This document shows positions 1 through 8,973 of a DNA stretch of 64,000 bases, in pieces (position 1 is the stretch's first letter; every line of letters begins with the position of its first letter). Origin of the DNA: G942493275 sp942493275 (GTDB taxonomy: Bacteria > Actinomycetota > Coriobacteriia > Anaerosomatales > PHET01); NCBI GenBank assembly GCA_942493275.1, contig OW818687.1:620001-684000 (forward strand). The letters are read 5' to 3'. The position numbers were made by a program, and so were the translations under genes. Below the pieces are notes generated by a model. It ran no database searches. It saw only the letters and a program-made list of their open reading frames with translations, and had not been told where the DNA came from.

Positions 1-1374
1 TGGCTTGTCGCCTACTCCGACGACTTCAAAAAGCTCGAGAACCCGGTGCTCTACAACACCGTCGCGCGCGTGGCCGACCTCAAGGCCGCCGCAGCCATGG
101 CCGGAGTCGACACCGAGAAGTTCGTCGACGACGTCCGCGCCGAAGTCGCCCTTCGCACCATCATCGCCGAGGAGACCTCGGGAGCCGCACCGCAGCTCGA
201 CGATGACGAGCGCGCTCGCAGACAAGAGATCCTGAAGGGCCTCATCCTGGAGTTGCACGACGGCGCGAGCACTTCCGACGTGAAGGCCCGTTTCGATGAG
301 CTCGTCCGCGACATCGACGCCACCGAGGTCGCACTCATGGAGCAGTCACTCATCGCTGAAGGCATGCCCGTCTCGGAGGTCCAGCGTTTGTGCGACGTCC
401 ACGTGACGGTGTTCAAAGACGCTCTCGACGATCGCTCCGCCGACCTTCCCGATATCCCGTCGGACCACGCCCTCGATGCCTACCGCCGAGAGAACCAGGT
501 GGCGAGCGAGATCGTTGCCGAGACTCGCCGCGCGCTCGGCGAAGGCGACCTGGCCGAGATATCCGCGGGTCTCGAGCGGCTCGCGCAGATCGAGGTTCAC
601 TACACGCGCAAGGAGAACCAGCTGTTCCCGGTGCTCGAGGACCACGGCGTCGAGGGGCCCACCAAGGTCATGTGGGCGCTTGACGACGACATCCGCGGCC
701 GCATCAAGACCGCGCGCGTGCAGGCGGACGCGGGCGACCTCGCGGGTCTCAGGCCTGGCCTCGAAGAACTGCTCACTATGGTCGACGACATGGTCTACAA
801 AGAGGAGAAGATCCTCTTCCCCACCGCGCTGCAGGTCATCACCGCCGAGGAGTGGGCCCGCATCGCGGCAGGCGACCCGGAGATCGGCTACGCCTGGGTC
901 GAGGGTCCTGCCGGAGACGCCGCGCGCGCTGCCGCGGCACTGGCCCCCGCTGCAGGAGCGGGTGCCGGCGAGATGCTGCTCCCGCTCGTCACCGGTGCGC
1001 TCACGCTGGCGCAGCTCAACCTCATGCTGACTTCGCTTCCGTTCGACGTCTCCTACGTCGACGAGAACGACCGCGTGCGCTTCTACTCCGAGGGCGAGCG
1101 GGTGTTCCCGCGTTCCCCCGGCGCGATCGGCCGTGACGTCCACAACTGCCACCCGCCCGCGAGCGTGCACAAGGTCGTCGAGATTCTCAACGCGTTCAAG
1201 GCCGGCGAGAAGGACGAGGCCGAGTTCTGGATCGAGATGGGGCCGCGCTTCATCCACATCCGCTACTTCGCGATGCGCGACGCCGACGGTGGGTACCGCG
1301 GGTGCCTCGAGGTCGTGCAGGACGCGACCCACGTTCGCTCGCTCGAAGGGCAGAGGCGGCTCGTGAACTGGTAG
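1..1374 (+). CDS. DUF438 / hemerythrin-HHE / PAS sensor protein (5' end outside window)
   Basis: The reading frame is open from base 1 without a convincing start, so the N-terminus lies outside the window. Visible order: a DUF1858/DUF438-like helical N-terminal part, a hemerythrin HHE domain in the middle (His/Glu-rich helices with HYTRKENQLFP and EEKILFP, which would bind a di-iron centre), and a C-terminal PAS domain with the VHNCHPP signature typical of DUF438 proteins. Such proteins are soluble and thought to sense oxygen, NO or iron; no output domain is visible. Stop is TAG at 1372-1374. Family assignment is from recognised motifs; the ligand is inference. Confidence 0.85.
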   Translation, partial: WLVAYSDDFKKLENPVLYNTVARVADLKAAAAMAGVDTEKFVDDVRAEVALRTIIAEETSGAAPQLDDDERARRQEILKGLILELHDGASTSDVKARFDELVRDIDATEVALMEQSLIAEGMPVSEVQRLCDVHVTVFKDALDDRSADLPDIPSDHALDAYRRENQVASEIVAETRRALGEGDLAEISAGLERLAQIEVHYTRKENQLFPVLEDHGVEGPTKVMWALDDDIRGRIKTARVQADAGDLAGLRPGLEELLTMVDDMVYKEEKILFPTALQVITAEEWARIAAGDPEIGYAWVEGPAGDAARAAAALAPAAGAGAGEMLLPLVTGALTLAQLNLMLTSLPFDVSYVDENDRVRFYSEGERVFPRSPGAIGRDVHNCHPPASVHKVVEILNAFKAGEKDEAEFWIEMGPRFIHIRYFAMRDADGGYRGCLEVVQDATHVRSLEGQRRLVNW

Positions 1375-1377
1375 GCT
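1372..1377 (+). promoter_or_regulatory. possible -10 box of a leaderless promoter
   Basis: TAGGCT ends 7 nt before the ATG at 1385 and no Shine-Dalgarno sequence precedes that ATG, so transcription could begin at or next to the start codon. The same hexamer is the -10 of the dnaK promoter in this window. No good -35 is visible. Confidence 0.25.
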
Positions 1378-1384
1378 CTCGCCT

Positions 1385-1777
1385 ATGCCACAAGAGCTCA
1401 TCATCCCTGCCGTCATCATGTCGCTCGCGTTCGTCTTCTACACGACGGGCGTGTTCGCCGAACGAGTGTCGCGCGACCTGAAGCCATGGCATGTCGCTGC
1501 ATTCTGGGCTGGGCTCGCCTGCGACGCGTCGGCCACGGAGATGATGCGCCGCATGATCGCAGCCGGCCAGAAGACAGCCGCCATCCACACCGTCACCGGC
1601 GCTGCGGCGTTCGGACTGATGGCGCTCCACGCGATCTGGGCGACGTGGACGCTCACGCGGGGCAGCGAGGCGGAGCGCAAAGGCTTCCACCGGTACAGCG
1701 TCGTGGTCTGGGCGGTGTGGCTCGTACCGTATCTCGGCGGGATGATTGCGGGGATGATGCGAGGCGCGTCGGGCTGA
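1385..1777 (+). CDS. TIGR03987 (HsmA-like) small membrane protein
   Basis: A 130-aa integral membrane protein with about four hydrophobic helices; length and the pattern of a FYTTGVFAER N-terminal helix and WAVWLVPYLGG C-terminal helix match the TIGR03987/HsmA family, whose biochemical role is not established. It begins 10 nt after the DUF438 gene on the same strand but has no clear ribosome binding site, so it may be translated from a leaderless mRNA or as a coupled downstream gene. No catalytic residues are evident. Confidence 0.7.
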   Translation: MPQELIIPAVIMSLAFVFYTTGVFAERVSRDLKPWHVAAFWAGLACDASATEMMRRMIAAGQKTAAIHTVTGAAAFGLMALHAIWATWTLTRGSEAERKGFHRYSVVVWAVWLVPYLGGMIAGMMRGASG

Positions 1778-1871
1778 TGCCTGCGCGCCAATCCATCACA
1801 GATTCGACCTGAGTACGAATGCTAGACTTTGCGTCCCCGCAAATAGATCGCATACAACGGAGTCCGGACAC

Positions 1872-2276
1872 ATGACAAGCTTTCTGAAGACCAATCTCGA
1901 TCTCGAGGGCAAGCTTCTGCGCATCGAGACCGGCATCAAGAGCGCCGACGGCACCTGCTACCTGGTTTTGCACCGCCTCCCTCCCGAGTACGCCAAGCCC
2001 CCGACGTTCGTTGTGCGGCTTTCCGGTGAGGTGATGGAGGTGCGCGGCGATCAGCCGATGCGATTCTTCAAGGCATTCGCGATGCAGGAGTTCACGCCCA
2101 AGGAGCTCGGCTACCTCAAGGGGCTTCGTCCCGGCGCCAATCACGCGCCGTTCCTCAACTTCAGCTACCCCAACGTCTTGAAGCGGATCGGCAAGACCGT
2201 CTACTGCATGACGGAGTCCGAGATCGCTGCGATCGTGGACCCGCGCTGTTGGAAGCTCGTCGGCGACGCGGGGTAG
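1872..2276 (+). CDS. hypothetical soluble protein, 134 aa
   Basis: I do not recognise this family. The protein is soluble, with no signal peptide, membrane helix or cysteine pattern, and has mixed alpha/beta composition. The start ATG follows a weak GGAG. It is preceded by an AT-richer gap containing TAGACT at 1823-1828, which could be a -10 box, and is followed by a strong terminator shared with the convergent transporter gene. Codon use matches the neighbours, so it is probably a real native gene. Confidence 0.6.
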   Translation: MTSFLKTNLDLEGKLLRIETGIKSADGTCYLVLHRLPPEYAKPPTFVVRLSGEVMEVRGDQPMRFFKAFAMQEFTPKELGYLKGLRPGANHAPFLNFSYPNVLKRIGKTVYCMTESEIAAIVDPRCWKLVGDAG

Positions 2277-2292
2277 GTGGTCTCGCAAGCAG

Positions 2293-2319
2293 CGGAGGCC
2301 CCACACCGTGGGGCCTCCG
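2293..2319. terminator. bidirectional hairpin terminator
   Basis: A perfect 12-bp GC-rich stem (CGGAGGCCCCAC with its complement) and a 3-nt loop sits between the convergent genes ending at 2276 and 2344. The T-tract is weak on either side (TCTTC on the + strand), but position and stem strength support termination in both directions. Confidence 0.75.
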
Positions 2320-2343
2320 TCTTCAACTCATGTGAGTAGGGGC

Positions 2344-3624
2344 CTACGCGGCCTTCGCGGCTTCGTCCGCGCGCGTCGCGTCGATCAGGACCCGCGGCGC
2401 CGGCGGCCTCGTCGCGAACGTGAGGCCGGCCGCGATCAAGCACAGCGCGGCGGCAGCGGCGTACGCGAAGCCATAGCTCGCGGTTGAGTCCACGATGGTG
2501 CCTGCGGTCATCGAGCCGAACACCCCGCCAGCACCCCACGCGGTGAACACGAGCCCGTAGTTCACGCCGAGGTTCTTGGTGCCGAAGTAGCCGGCGGTCG
2601 TCGACGGGAACAGCGAGAGGTTCGCGCCGTAGCAGAAACCGACGATTGCGGCGACGGGTACCAGCGCCAGGGCTGTGGAAGACACCGCGAGGACGCCCAT
2701 CATGATGGCCTGAAGCGTGAACACGATGAGCATCGTGCGGATGCCGCCGATGCGGTCGGCCACGACTCCCGCGACGATGCGGCCCGAAGCGTTGCCGATC
2801 GCAAGCACGGCGACCAGCAGGAAACCGAGGTCTACCGAGGTGAGCTGCACCGCGGCGATCTTGGCCATGTGGCCGATGATCATCAGCCCCGCGAATGCCG
2901 AGCAGGCGAACATCGCCCACAGCAGCGCGAACTGCTTGGTTCGCACCATCTCGTGCCAGTCGTAGTCATTGTGGACCGCAGCCGCGGCGGCGGCCTTGTC
3001 GGACTTGCGACCTGCGGCCTCGGGCAGGTAACCCGCGGGAGGGTTCACGAGCAGCTGCGACAGAAGCACCGTGATGCCGAGAAATGCGATGCCGACGTAG
3101 CGGAACGTGCCCTCCACGCCATAGGCGCCGAGCAGCCACGAGGTCAGCGGAGCGATGTAGACGCTCGCGAGACCGAAACCGGAGACCACGAGGCCGGTGA
3201 TGAGGCCCTTGCGTGCCGGCGGGAACCACTTGACGGCCGCAGGGGTGGCCGCTGCGTAGCCGAAGCCGATGCCGACGCCTGACAGCACGCCGAAGCCGAG
3301 GATGATCGGAAGGCTGTTCGCGGGAGCCGAGAAGCTCGCGGCGATCATGCCGAGTCCGGTGAGCGCGCCGCCGAAAGTGGCGACCAGACGGGGACCGAAG
3401 CGGTCCTGAAGCCTGCCGGCGAACACCATGGTGACCGCGAAGACGCCGCAGGCGATCGCGTAGGGAAGACTCGCCTGACCCACCGACCAACCCCAGCCGC
3501 CTTCGACGACCGGCTTGGACAGGACCTTGGCGATGACGCTCCAGGAGTACAGGACTCCGAGAGCCAGATTGATGCCGAGACCAGCGAGCGTGACTATCCA
3601 GCCACGCGTATTGGCGCGAGCCAT
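2344..3624 (-). CDS. OFA-family MFS transporter (oxalate/formate-type)
   Basis: A 426-aa protein with twelve predicted membrane helices. The N-terminal GVLYSWSV motif and the overall pattern match the oxalate/formate antiporter (OFA) family of the major facilitator superfamily, which moves small carboxylates such as oxalate, formate or lactate across the membrane. The substrate cannot be read from sequence. ATG is preceded by GGAGGTAGTCT. It is transcribed alone, leftwards, ending at the shared hairpin. In an anaerobe a role in formate or lactate exchange is plausible but is inference. Confidence 0.85.
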   Translation of the reverse strand: MARANTRGWIVTLAGLGINLALGVLYSWSVIAKVLSKPVVEGGWGWSVGQASLPYAIACGVFAVTMVFAGRLQDRFGPRLVATFGGALTGLGMIAASFSAPANSLPIILGFGVLSGVGIGFGYAAATPAAVKWFPPARKGLITGLVVSGFGLASVYIAPLTSWLLGAYGVEGTFRYVGIAFLGITVLLSQLLVNPPAGYLPEAAGRKSDKAAAAAAVHNDYDWHEMVRTKQFALLWAMFACSAFAGLMIIGHMAKIAAVQLTSVDLGFLLVAVLAIGNASGRIVAGVVADRIGGIRTMLIVFTLQAIMMGVLAVSSTALALVPVAAIVGFCYGANLSLFPSTTAGYFGTKNLGVNYGLVFTAWGAGGVFGSMTAGTIVDSTASYGFAYAAAAALCLIAAGLTFATRPPAPRVLIDATRADEAAKAA

Positions 3625-3788
3625 AGACTACCTCCGTATTCGCAACCCACCCTTGCATACGGGGAAGCTATTGCCGCCCGCGCACTGTGGGAGAGTATGC
3701 GGGGAGCGCGTGGGCCGGGGAACGCAACCGCCGCCAGCGGTGCCCTCGCTCGGTGAGTGGACGCAGGGGCGCGGTGAGCGGCGAGCAC

Positions 3789-4472
3789 TCAGGAGCCGAG
3801 CGCGTCAACAAGCCAGTCGACCAAGCCGCTGACCGGAGCGAACCTCTCTACGCACCAGTCAACGAACGACGCGTCGTAGAACTCGGCGGGCACCGGCGAC
3901 GCCACCGTTATCGCGTCCACCGCTGTGTACAGCAGCAGGTCCGCGCGCGGATGATCGGCCGAGAAGCCCGCCGGCACGCGCTTGCGGGTCTTGCCCCCGA
4001 TCTCGTAACCGGCAGCCTCGAGCTCGCGCATCAGGTGCTCGAGCTGGCTCCCCTTGCGGCCGTCATCGATCGCCGCGCGGAGTCTGGCGAGCTGCTCGGC
4101 CTCCATGAAGTGCGCACCGCCGCCGACCCATATCCCCTCGGGCACGATGCGCACGAAGTAGCCGGGCGAGTGCTTGCGATCCTTCCCCATCCATAGCCAC
4201 ACGTCGGCGTGGGTCTTGTAGGGGGACTTGTCGTTGGAGAACCGGGTGTCGCGGTTGATGCGAAAGATCGAGCGGTCGACGCGCGGCTCGCAGCGCACCC
4301 GTGGGTCAACGGTGGCGAAGACGTCGCCCAGCGCGTCGATGAAGGCCTTCTCCGGCCCCAGGAGCGACGCCTCGTAGCGCTCGCGGTTCGCCGAGAACCA
4401 CGCACGGTCATTGTGCTCGGCGAGGTCGGCGAGGAAGGTCAGCGCATCGGCCGGAAAGCCGGTGAAGCCCAT
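3789..4472 (-). CDS. DUF2461 (TIGR02453) domain protein
   Basis: A 227-aa protein covering the full DUF2461/TIGR02453 family, with hallmarks WFSANRERYE near the N-terminus, DTRFSNDKSPYKTH in the middle and the PGYF segment. Function is unknown. I place the start at the ATG at 4472 because GAGGAGGAAC lies just upstream; a longer frame exists but would run back into the preceding Rrf2 gene. It is the last gene of a hemerythrin-Rrf2-DUF2461 run with gaps of 14 and 19 nt, so it is probably co-transcribed. Confidence 0.8.
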   Translation of the reverse strand: MGFTGFPADALTFLADLAEHNDRAWFSANRERYEASLLGPEKAFIDALGDVFATVDPRVRCEPRVDRSIFRINRDTRFSNDKSPYKTHADVWLWMGKDRKHSPGYFVRIVPEGIWVGGGAHFMEAEQLARLRAAIDDGRKGSQLEHLMRELEAAGYEIGGKTRKRVPAGFSADHPRADLLLYTAVDAITVASPVPAEFYDASFVDWCVERFAPVSGLVDWLVDALGS

Positions 4473-4491
4473 CGGTTCCTCCTCGGAAGGC

Positions 4492-4911
4492 TCATGGATC
4501 CGGGGGTGACGACTCCGAAAGCAGACCCCCAAGAGTCTTTGTCCCCAAGTAGTCACTCACGAGCTTGTCTGCGTCCTGCCACACGCGGTGGACGGCGCAC
4601 GCGGCGCTGCGGTCGCACCAGCCCGGCTCATTCGCGCAGACGGCGATCGACGACGCGCCCTGTGTGGCGGTCACGACATCGAGCAGTGAGATCTCATCGG
4701 CCGGGCGAGCGATGCACAAACCACCGCTCGCACCCCTGCTGGCATTGACAAGTCCCGCCGCGGACAGGTCGCGCTGAACCGCGCGCGCGAACGCATAGGG
4801 GACGTCCTGCCGCTCGGCAAGCGTTCGCACGGACACCGGACACTCGTCACCCGCCTGGGCGAGCGCGAGCATCATGCGGATCGCGTAGTCGCTGCGGCGG
4901 GTGATCTCCAC
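4492..4911 (-). CDS. Rrf2-family transcriptional regulator with cysteine triad
   Basis: A 139-aa winged-helix regulator. The N-terminal EITRRSDYAIRMMLALAQ segment is the standard Rrf2 start, followed by the helix-turn-helix and wing. The C-terminal part has cysteines spaced C-x6-C-x5-C, the pattern that holds an Fe-S cluster in IscR, NsrR and RsrR, so this regulator probably responds to NO, oxygen or Fe-S status. The GTG at 4911 is chosen because it gives the standard N-terminus and follows the hemerythrin stop by 14 nt. It likely regulates its own operon, which encodes a di-iron oxygen/NO-binding protein. Confidence 0.8.
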   Translation of the reverse strand: MEITRRSDYAIRMMLALAQAGDECPVSVRTLAERQDVPYAFARAVQRDLSAAGLVNASRGASGGLCIARPADEISLLDVVTATQGASSIAVCANEPGWCDRSAACAVHRVWQDADKLVSDYLGTKTLGGLLSESSPPDP

Positions 4912-4925
4912 GACGGCGTCGTTCG

Positions 4926-5345
4926 TCAGCCCGCGACGAAGGATACGGCCCTGAAGTGCTCGGCCACTCTGCGGTCCTTTTGCCGGATGTGCGTCGTCAG
5001 CCACTCCTGGAGAAGCGTGGCCAGCGGCAGGATGGTCGCCATGCCGCCCTCCCGGTACTGCAGGATCAGGTCGCGCACCCTCTGGGTCAGCGCACTGTGA
5101 TCCTGGAAGTGCTCGAGCATCTCGTCAGCCGGGAATCTGGAGTCGACCATGAAGCGCTGCTCGGCGGCGAAGTGCTCGATTGTGTAGCCGTGGAGCCTAT
5201 CAAGAATCGGTCCGATGGCTTCGGGTCCCCGCCCGTCGGTTGACGCCGCGTGGAGTTCGTTGAACATCCCGATGAGAGTCCGGTGCTGCGCATCGATCTC
5301 GGGATCTCCGGTGTACAGGGACTCGTCGAACTCGATGCGGATCAT
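4926..5345 (-). CDS. bacteriohemerythrin
   Basis: A 139-aa single-domain hemerythrin. The di-iron ligand pattern is present in order: IDAQH near residue 21, H-x4-HFxxE around residues 52-60, HFQDH, and HIRQKD near the C-terminus. Bacteriohemerythrins reversibly bind oxygen, and some bind NO or store iron. ATG follows AAGGGGGAG. It heads an operon with an Rrf2 regulator that carries Fe-S-type cysteines, which suggests induction under oxygen or nitrosative stress (inference). Confidence 0.9.
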   Translation of the reverse strand: MIRIEFDESLYTGDPEIDAQHRTLIGMFNELHAASTDGRGPEAIGPILDRLHGYTIEHFAAEQRFMVDSRFPADEMLEHFQDHSALTQRVRDLILQYREGGMATILPLATLLQEWLTTHIRQKDRRVAEHFRAVSFVAG

Positions 5346-5383
5346 GAAACTCCCCCTTGTTGATGTGCCATACCTATGCGACA

Positions 5384-5397
5384 GGGATATGCTACCC
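5384..5397. promoter_or_regulatory. possible operator dyad upstream of bacteriohemerythrin
   Basis: GGGAT-N4-TACCC forms an imperfect dyad 39-52 bp upstream of the hemerythrin start. The same arrangement occurs at 13748-13761 between a surface-protein gene and the ferredoxin gene. The binding protein is unknown. Confidence 0.25.
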
Positions 5398-5440
5398 CAC
5401 TAGTCTCATATCGTAAACAGAGGAATTCCGACAGTCCGAG

Positions 5441-5470
5441 GAGCGCGTCCACGCTCGCTGCGTGGCGCTC
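5441..5470 (-). terminator. hairpin at the end of the clpB-guaD transcript
   Basis: CCACGC/GCGTGG with flanking GAGCG/CGCTC makes a bulged hairpin overlapping the guaD stop codon. There is no T-tract, so termination is only a possibility. Confidence 0.3.
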
Positions 5471-5939
5471 AGTACTCGATCTTGTCCGGTTTCGCCGTCC
5501 ACTCGCGAAAGACCGCTATCGCCTCGTCGCCGAGCAGCCTCGCGGCGGGCAGCGACCGGTGCGCCTGGTCGGTGACGATCTCGCGATACAGGAACGCGTC
5601 GTCGAACTCGATAGCCGCGGCGTCGTCGCTCGTGTTGGCGTAGTAGAGCTTTGAGATGCGCGCCCAGTAGATGGCGGCGAGGCACATGGGGCACGGTTCG
5701 CAGCTCGTGTAGATGACCGACCCGGCCAGCGAGAAGTCGCCCACGCGGGCGCACGCCTCGCGGATGGCGGTGATCTCCGCGTGCGCGGTGGGGTCGTTGA
5801 TGCTCGTGACCCGATTCCACCCCTCGCCGATAACCTCGCCATCGCGCACGATGATGGCCGCGAACGGTCCACCCTCGCCGGCGTTCATCTTCTCGCGGCT
5901 GAGCTCGATGGCCCGTCGCATGAAGTCCTCGTGCTCCAC
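5469..5939 (-). CDS. guaD: guanine deaminase
   Basis: A 156-aa cytidine-deaminase-fold enzyme converting guanine to xanthine and ammonia. The zinc site is visible: TAHAE (His ligand and catalytic Glu) and EPCPMC (two Cys ligands). Length, the NDPTAHAEITAIR segment, the IYWAR segment and the C-terminal KIEY ending are very like Bacillus subtilis GuaD, whose C-terminal tail closes the active site. The GTG start has AGGGGGG upstream. It lies 29 nt after clpB on the same strand and may be read through from the heat-shock operon, an unusual partner for a purine-salvage enzyme. Confidence 0.88.
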   Translation of the reverse strand: MEHEDFMRRAIELSREKMNAGEGGPFAAIIVRDGEVIGEGWNRVTSINDPTAHAEITAIREACARVGDFSLAGSVIYTSCEPCPMCLAAIYWARISKLYYANTSDDAAAIEFDDAFLYREIVTDQAHRSLPAARLLGDEAIAVFREWTAKPDKIEY

Positions 5940-5968
5940 CCGCCCCCCTCTCGCCGCGAGCGCGGACC

Positions 5969-8545
5969 TCAGCGCAGCACGAAACCGCTGTCCCCGACGT
6001 CAACCATCACCGAGCCACCCTCGCCCACCTCGCCGCCGATGATCTGGGACGCGACGCGGTCGACCACCTCACGCTGGATGAGGCGCTTGAGGGGCCGCGC
6101 GCCGAACACCGGGTCGAAGCCGTCGAGCGCGAGGCGCTCGATCGCTGCCGGCGTGAGCTCGAGGGCGATCTTGCGTTCGGCGAGACGCTCGCGGACCTTT
6201 TCGAGCTGGAGCGTCACGATCTGGCCGAGCTCATCCATCGACAGGGAGTGGAAGACCACCACGTCATCGACGCGGTTGAGGAACTCAGGCCTGAACGTCG
6301 CGCGGAGGGCTTCTTGCAGCATGACGTTCATCGCCGCCTCGTCACCCGACTTCGCGAACTCGCTGATGTACTGGCTGCCCACATTGCTCGTCATGACGAC
6401 GATCGCGTTCTTGAAGCTGACGACGCGGCCCTGGCCGTCCGTGAGACGCCCGTCGTCGAGCACCTGCAGCAGCACGTTGAACACGTCGGGGTGCGCCTTC
6501 TCGATCTCGTCGAGCAGGATCACGCTGTAGGGACGACGTCGCACGGCCTCGGTGAGCTGACCGCCTTCCTCGTAGCCCACATAGCCGGGAGGTGCGCCGA
6601 TGAGCCGCTGCACGCTGAACTTCTCCATGTACTCCGACATGTCGATGCGCACCATCGCGCGCTCGTCGTCGAACAGGAACGCGGCCAAGGTCTTGGCGAG
6701 CTCGGTCTTGCCCACACCGGTCGGGCCAAGGAACAGGAAGCTGCCGATCGGCCTGTCCGGATCCGACAGACCCGCGCGCGAACGCCTGATTGCACCCGCG
6801 ACCGCAGCGACCGCCTCGTCCTGGCCGATGACGCGCTCGTGGAGGTGCTCCTCGAGACTGGCGAGCTTCGCCATCTCGCCCTGCATGAGACGCGCGACCG
6901 GAATCCCGGTCCACTGCGCCACCACCTCGGCGATCTCCTCCTCGGTGACCTCCTCCTTGAGCATCGCACCGTCGGCCTGCAGCACGCCCAGGCGCTCCTC
7001 GGCTTCGAGGAGCTGACGCTCGATCTCGGGGATGCGGCCGTAGCGGATCTCGGCCGCACGCGACAGGTCGCCGTCACGCGTCGCGCGCTCCTCGTCCTGG
7101 CGCGCCTCGTCGAGTTCGGCCTTCAGGCGCTGCGAACCGCCTATGACCTCCTTCTCCGATTGCCACGTCGCCTTGAGGCCCGACATCTGCTCGGTGAGGT
7201 GTGCCATCTCGGCGCGGAGCGTGTCGAGTCTCTCGGCGCTCGCGGCATCGTCCTCGCGCATGAGCGCCTGCTCCTCGATGCGCATCTGGATGAGTCGCCG
7301 TTCCGCCGAGTCGATCTCGGCCGGCATCGAGTCGATCTCGATGCGCAGCCGGCTCGCTGACTCGTCGATAAGGTCGATCGCCTTGTCCGGCAGGAAGCGG
7401 TCGGCGATGTAGCGGTTCGAGAGCTCGGCTGCCGAGACGATCGCGCTGTCGGTGATGCGCACGCCGTGGTGGACCTCGTACTTCTCCTTGAGGCCGCGCA
7501 GGATCGCGATCGTGTCCTCGACCGTGGGCTCACCCACGACGATGGGCTGGAAGCGGCGCTCGAGCGCGGCGTCCTTCTCGATGTGCTCGCGGTACTCGTC
7601 GAGCGTGGTCGCGCCGATGGCGTGCAGCTCACCGCGGGCGAGGGCGGGCTTGAGCATGTTGCCCGCGTCCATCGCGCCTTCGGCGGCGCCGGCTCCCACG
7701 ATGGTGTGCATCTCGTCGATGAACAGGATGATGCGCCCTTCCGCCTGCTCGATCTCGCGGAGCACCGCCTTGAGCCGGTCCTCGAACTCGCCTCGGTATT
7801 TGGCGCCGGCGACCATCGCGCCCAGGTCGAGCGCGACGACGTCTTTGTCGCGCAGGCTGCTCGGCACGTCACCGGCGACGATGCGCTGCGCGAGGCCTTC
7901 GACGATCGCGGTCTTGCCCGTGCCTGGCTCGCCGATGAGAACCGGGTTGTTCTTGGTGCGCCGCGACAGCACCTGGATCGCGCGGCGGATCTCGTCGTTT
8001 CGGCCGATGACCGGGTCGAGCTTGCCGTCCCGGGCCATCTCGGTGAGGTTGCGCCCGTAGCGCACGAGCGCCTGCATCTGCGCTTCCGGGTTCTGGTCGG
8101 TGACCTTGGATCCGGCGCGGAGCTCGTCGATCGCCTTGCCGAGCCGTGTCGGCGTCACTCCGGCGCGCTCGAGGACGCGGCCCGCCTCGCCCTTGTCCTC
8201 GGCGAGTGCGAGCAACAGATGTTCGGTCGAGACGTAGGCGTCCTTCAGCTTCTCGGCTGATTTGAACGCCGCCGACAGCACGCTGTTCAGTCTCGGAGAG
8301 ACACCGAGCTGAGAGGCGCCGCTGACGCTGGGCATCGCGACGATGGCCTCGGTCACTCCGGCGTCGAGGGCGGCGGGGTCGGCGCCCACCTTCTGGAGCA
8401 CCGGGCGCACGATGCCCTCGGCCTGATCGAGCAGCGCCTTGAGAAGGTGCTCGGGCTCGATGGCTGCGGCCGAGCGGTCGCTCGCGATCGAGCCGGCGGC
8501 CTCGAGGGCCTCTTGCGCCTTGACGGTCAGCTTGTCGAGTCTCAT
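5969..8545 (-). CDS. clpB: ATP-dependent chaperone ClpB
   Basis: 858 aa, the normal length for the ClpB disaggregase, a cytosolic AAA+ hexamer that works with DnaK to extract proteins from aggregates. Domain order: N-terminal Clp repeat domain, AAA1 with Walker A GEPGTGKTA and Walker B ILFIDE, a coiled-coil middle domain of about 120 residues rich in Glu/Arg, AAA2 with GPTGVGKTE and ILLDEIEKAH, and a C-terminal small domain. The middle domain distinguishes it from ClpC/ClpA. ATG follows GGAGAGATTCC. It is 12 nt after hspR, so it belongs to the dnaK operon and to the HspR regulon. Confidence 0.97.
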   Translation of the reverse strand: MRLDKLTVKAQEALEAAGSIASDRSAAAIEPEHLLKALLDQAEGIVRPVLQKVGADPAALDAGVTEAIVAMPSVSGASQLGVSPRLNSVLSAAFKSAEKLKDAYVSTEHLLLALAEDKGEAGRVLERAGVTPTRLGKAIDELRAGSKVTDQNPEAQMQALVRYGRNLTEMARDGKLDPVIGRNDEIRRAIQVLSRRTKNNPVLIGEPGTGKTAIVEGLAQRIVAGDVPSSLRDKDVVALDLGAMVAGAKYRGEFEDRLKAVLREIEQAEGRIILFIDEMHTIVGAGAAEGAMDAGNMLKPALARGELHAIGATTLDEYREHIEKDAALERRFQPIVVGEPTVEDTIAILRGLKEKYEVHHGVRITDSAIVSAAELSNRYIADRFLPDKAIDLIDESASRLRIEIDSMPAEIDSAERRLIQMRIEEQALMREDDAASAERLDTLRAEMAHLTEQMSGLKATWQSEKEVIGGSQRLKAELDEARQDEERATRDGDLSRAAEIRYGRIPEIERQLLEAEERLGVLQADGAMLKEEVTEEEIAEVVAQWTGIPVARLMQGEMAKLASLEEHLHERVIGQDEAVAAVAGAIRRSRAGLSDPDRPIGSFLFLGPTGVGKTELAKTLAAFLFDDERAMVRIDMSEYMEKFSVQRLIGAPPGYVGYEEGGQLTEAVRRRPYSVILLDEIEKAHPDVFNVLLQVLDDGRLTDGQGRVVSFKNAIVVMTSNVGSQYISEFAKSGDEAAMNVMLQEALRATFRPEFLNRVDDVVVFHSLSMDELGQIVTLQLEKVRERLAERKIALELTPAAIERLALDGFDPVFGARPLKRLIQREVVDRVASQIIGGEVGEGGSVMVDVGDSGFVLR

Positions 8546-8557
8546 CGGAATCTCTCC

Positions 8558-8950
8558 TTAGCCCTGCCTGCGGACGACCGTGCCGCTGCGCACGTGCACG
8601 AGCGCCCCGCGCATCTCCCGTTCCCGCTCAGCCCGAGCGGCCCGCAGCTCGACTTCGCGCGCGTGCGAGATCAACGCGTCCACCTCGGCGCGCAGACGCT
8701 CGACCTCGCGCTGCAGCTCGATGATCCGCTCCACGCCGGCGAGGTTGATGCCCTCCTCCTGGGTGAGGTGCTGGATCAGGCGGAGCCGCTCGATGTCGGC
8801 CTCGGAGTACAGGCGTGTGTTGCCCGAGGAGCGCTGCGGGCAGATGAGCTGCCTGCGCTCGTAGATTCGCAGGGTCTGCGGGTGCACGCCGGCGAGATCG
8901 GCGGCGACGCTGATCATGTAGAGCGGCCTGTTCATCCCGTGCCGTACCAT
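8558..8950 (-). CDS. hspR: heat-shock repressor HspR (MerR family)
   Basis: A 130-aa MerR-fold repressor. The N-terminal helix-turn-helix with GVHPQTLRIYERRQLI and the SSGNTRLYSEADIERL wing are characteristic, followed by a long dimerisation coiled coil. HspR represses the dnaK operon by binding HAIR sites and uses DnaK as co-repressor. I use the first ATG because GAGGGAG precedes it; the Met at residue 6 has no ribosome binding site. Its position between dnaJ and clpB and the HAIR at 12647-12673 together support autoregulation. Confidence 0.95.
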   Translation of the reverse strand: MVRHGMNRPLYMISVAADLAGVHPQTLRIYERRQLICPQRSSGNTRLYSEADIERLRLIQHLTQEEGINLAGVERIIELQREVERLRAEVDALISHAREVELRAARAEREREMRGALVHVRSGTVVRRQG

Positions 8951-8973
8951 GGTCTCCCTCGCTCCTGCCCGTC

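Noticed and set aside
1826..1842. GGGACGCAAAGTC on the minus strand, resembling the GEMM core
   Set aside because: No P2 hairpin, GAAA loop or GGCA element lies at the right distance and no gene lies downstream on that strand.
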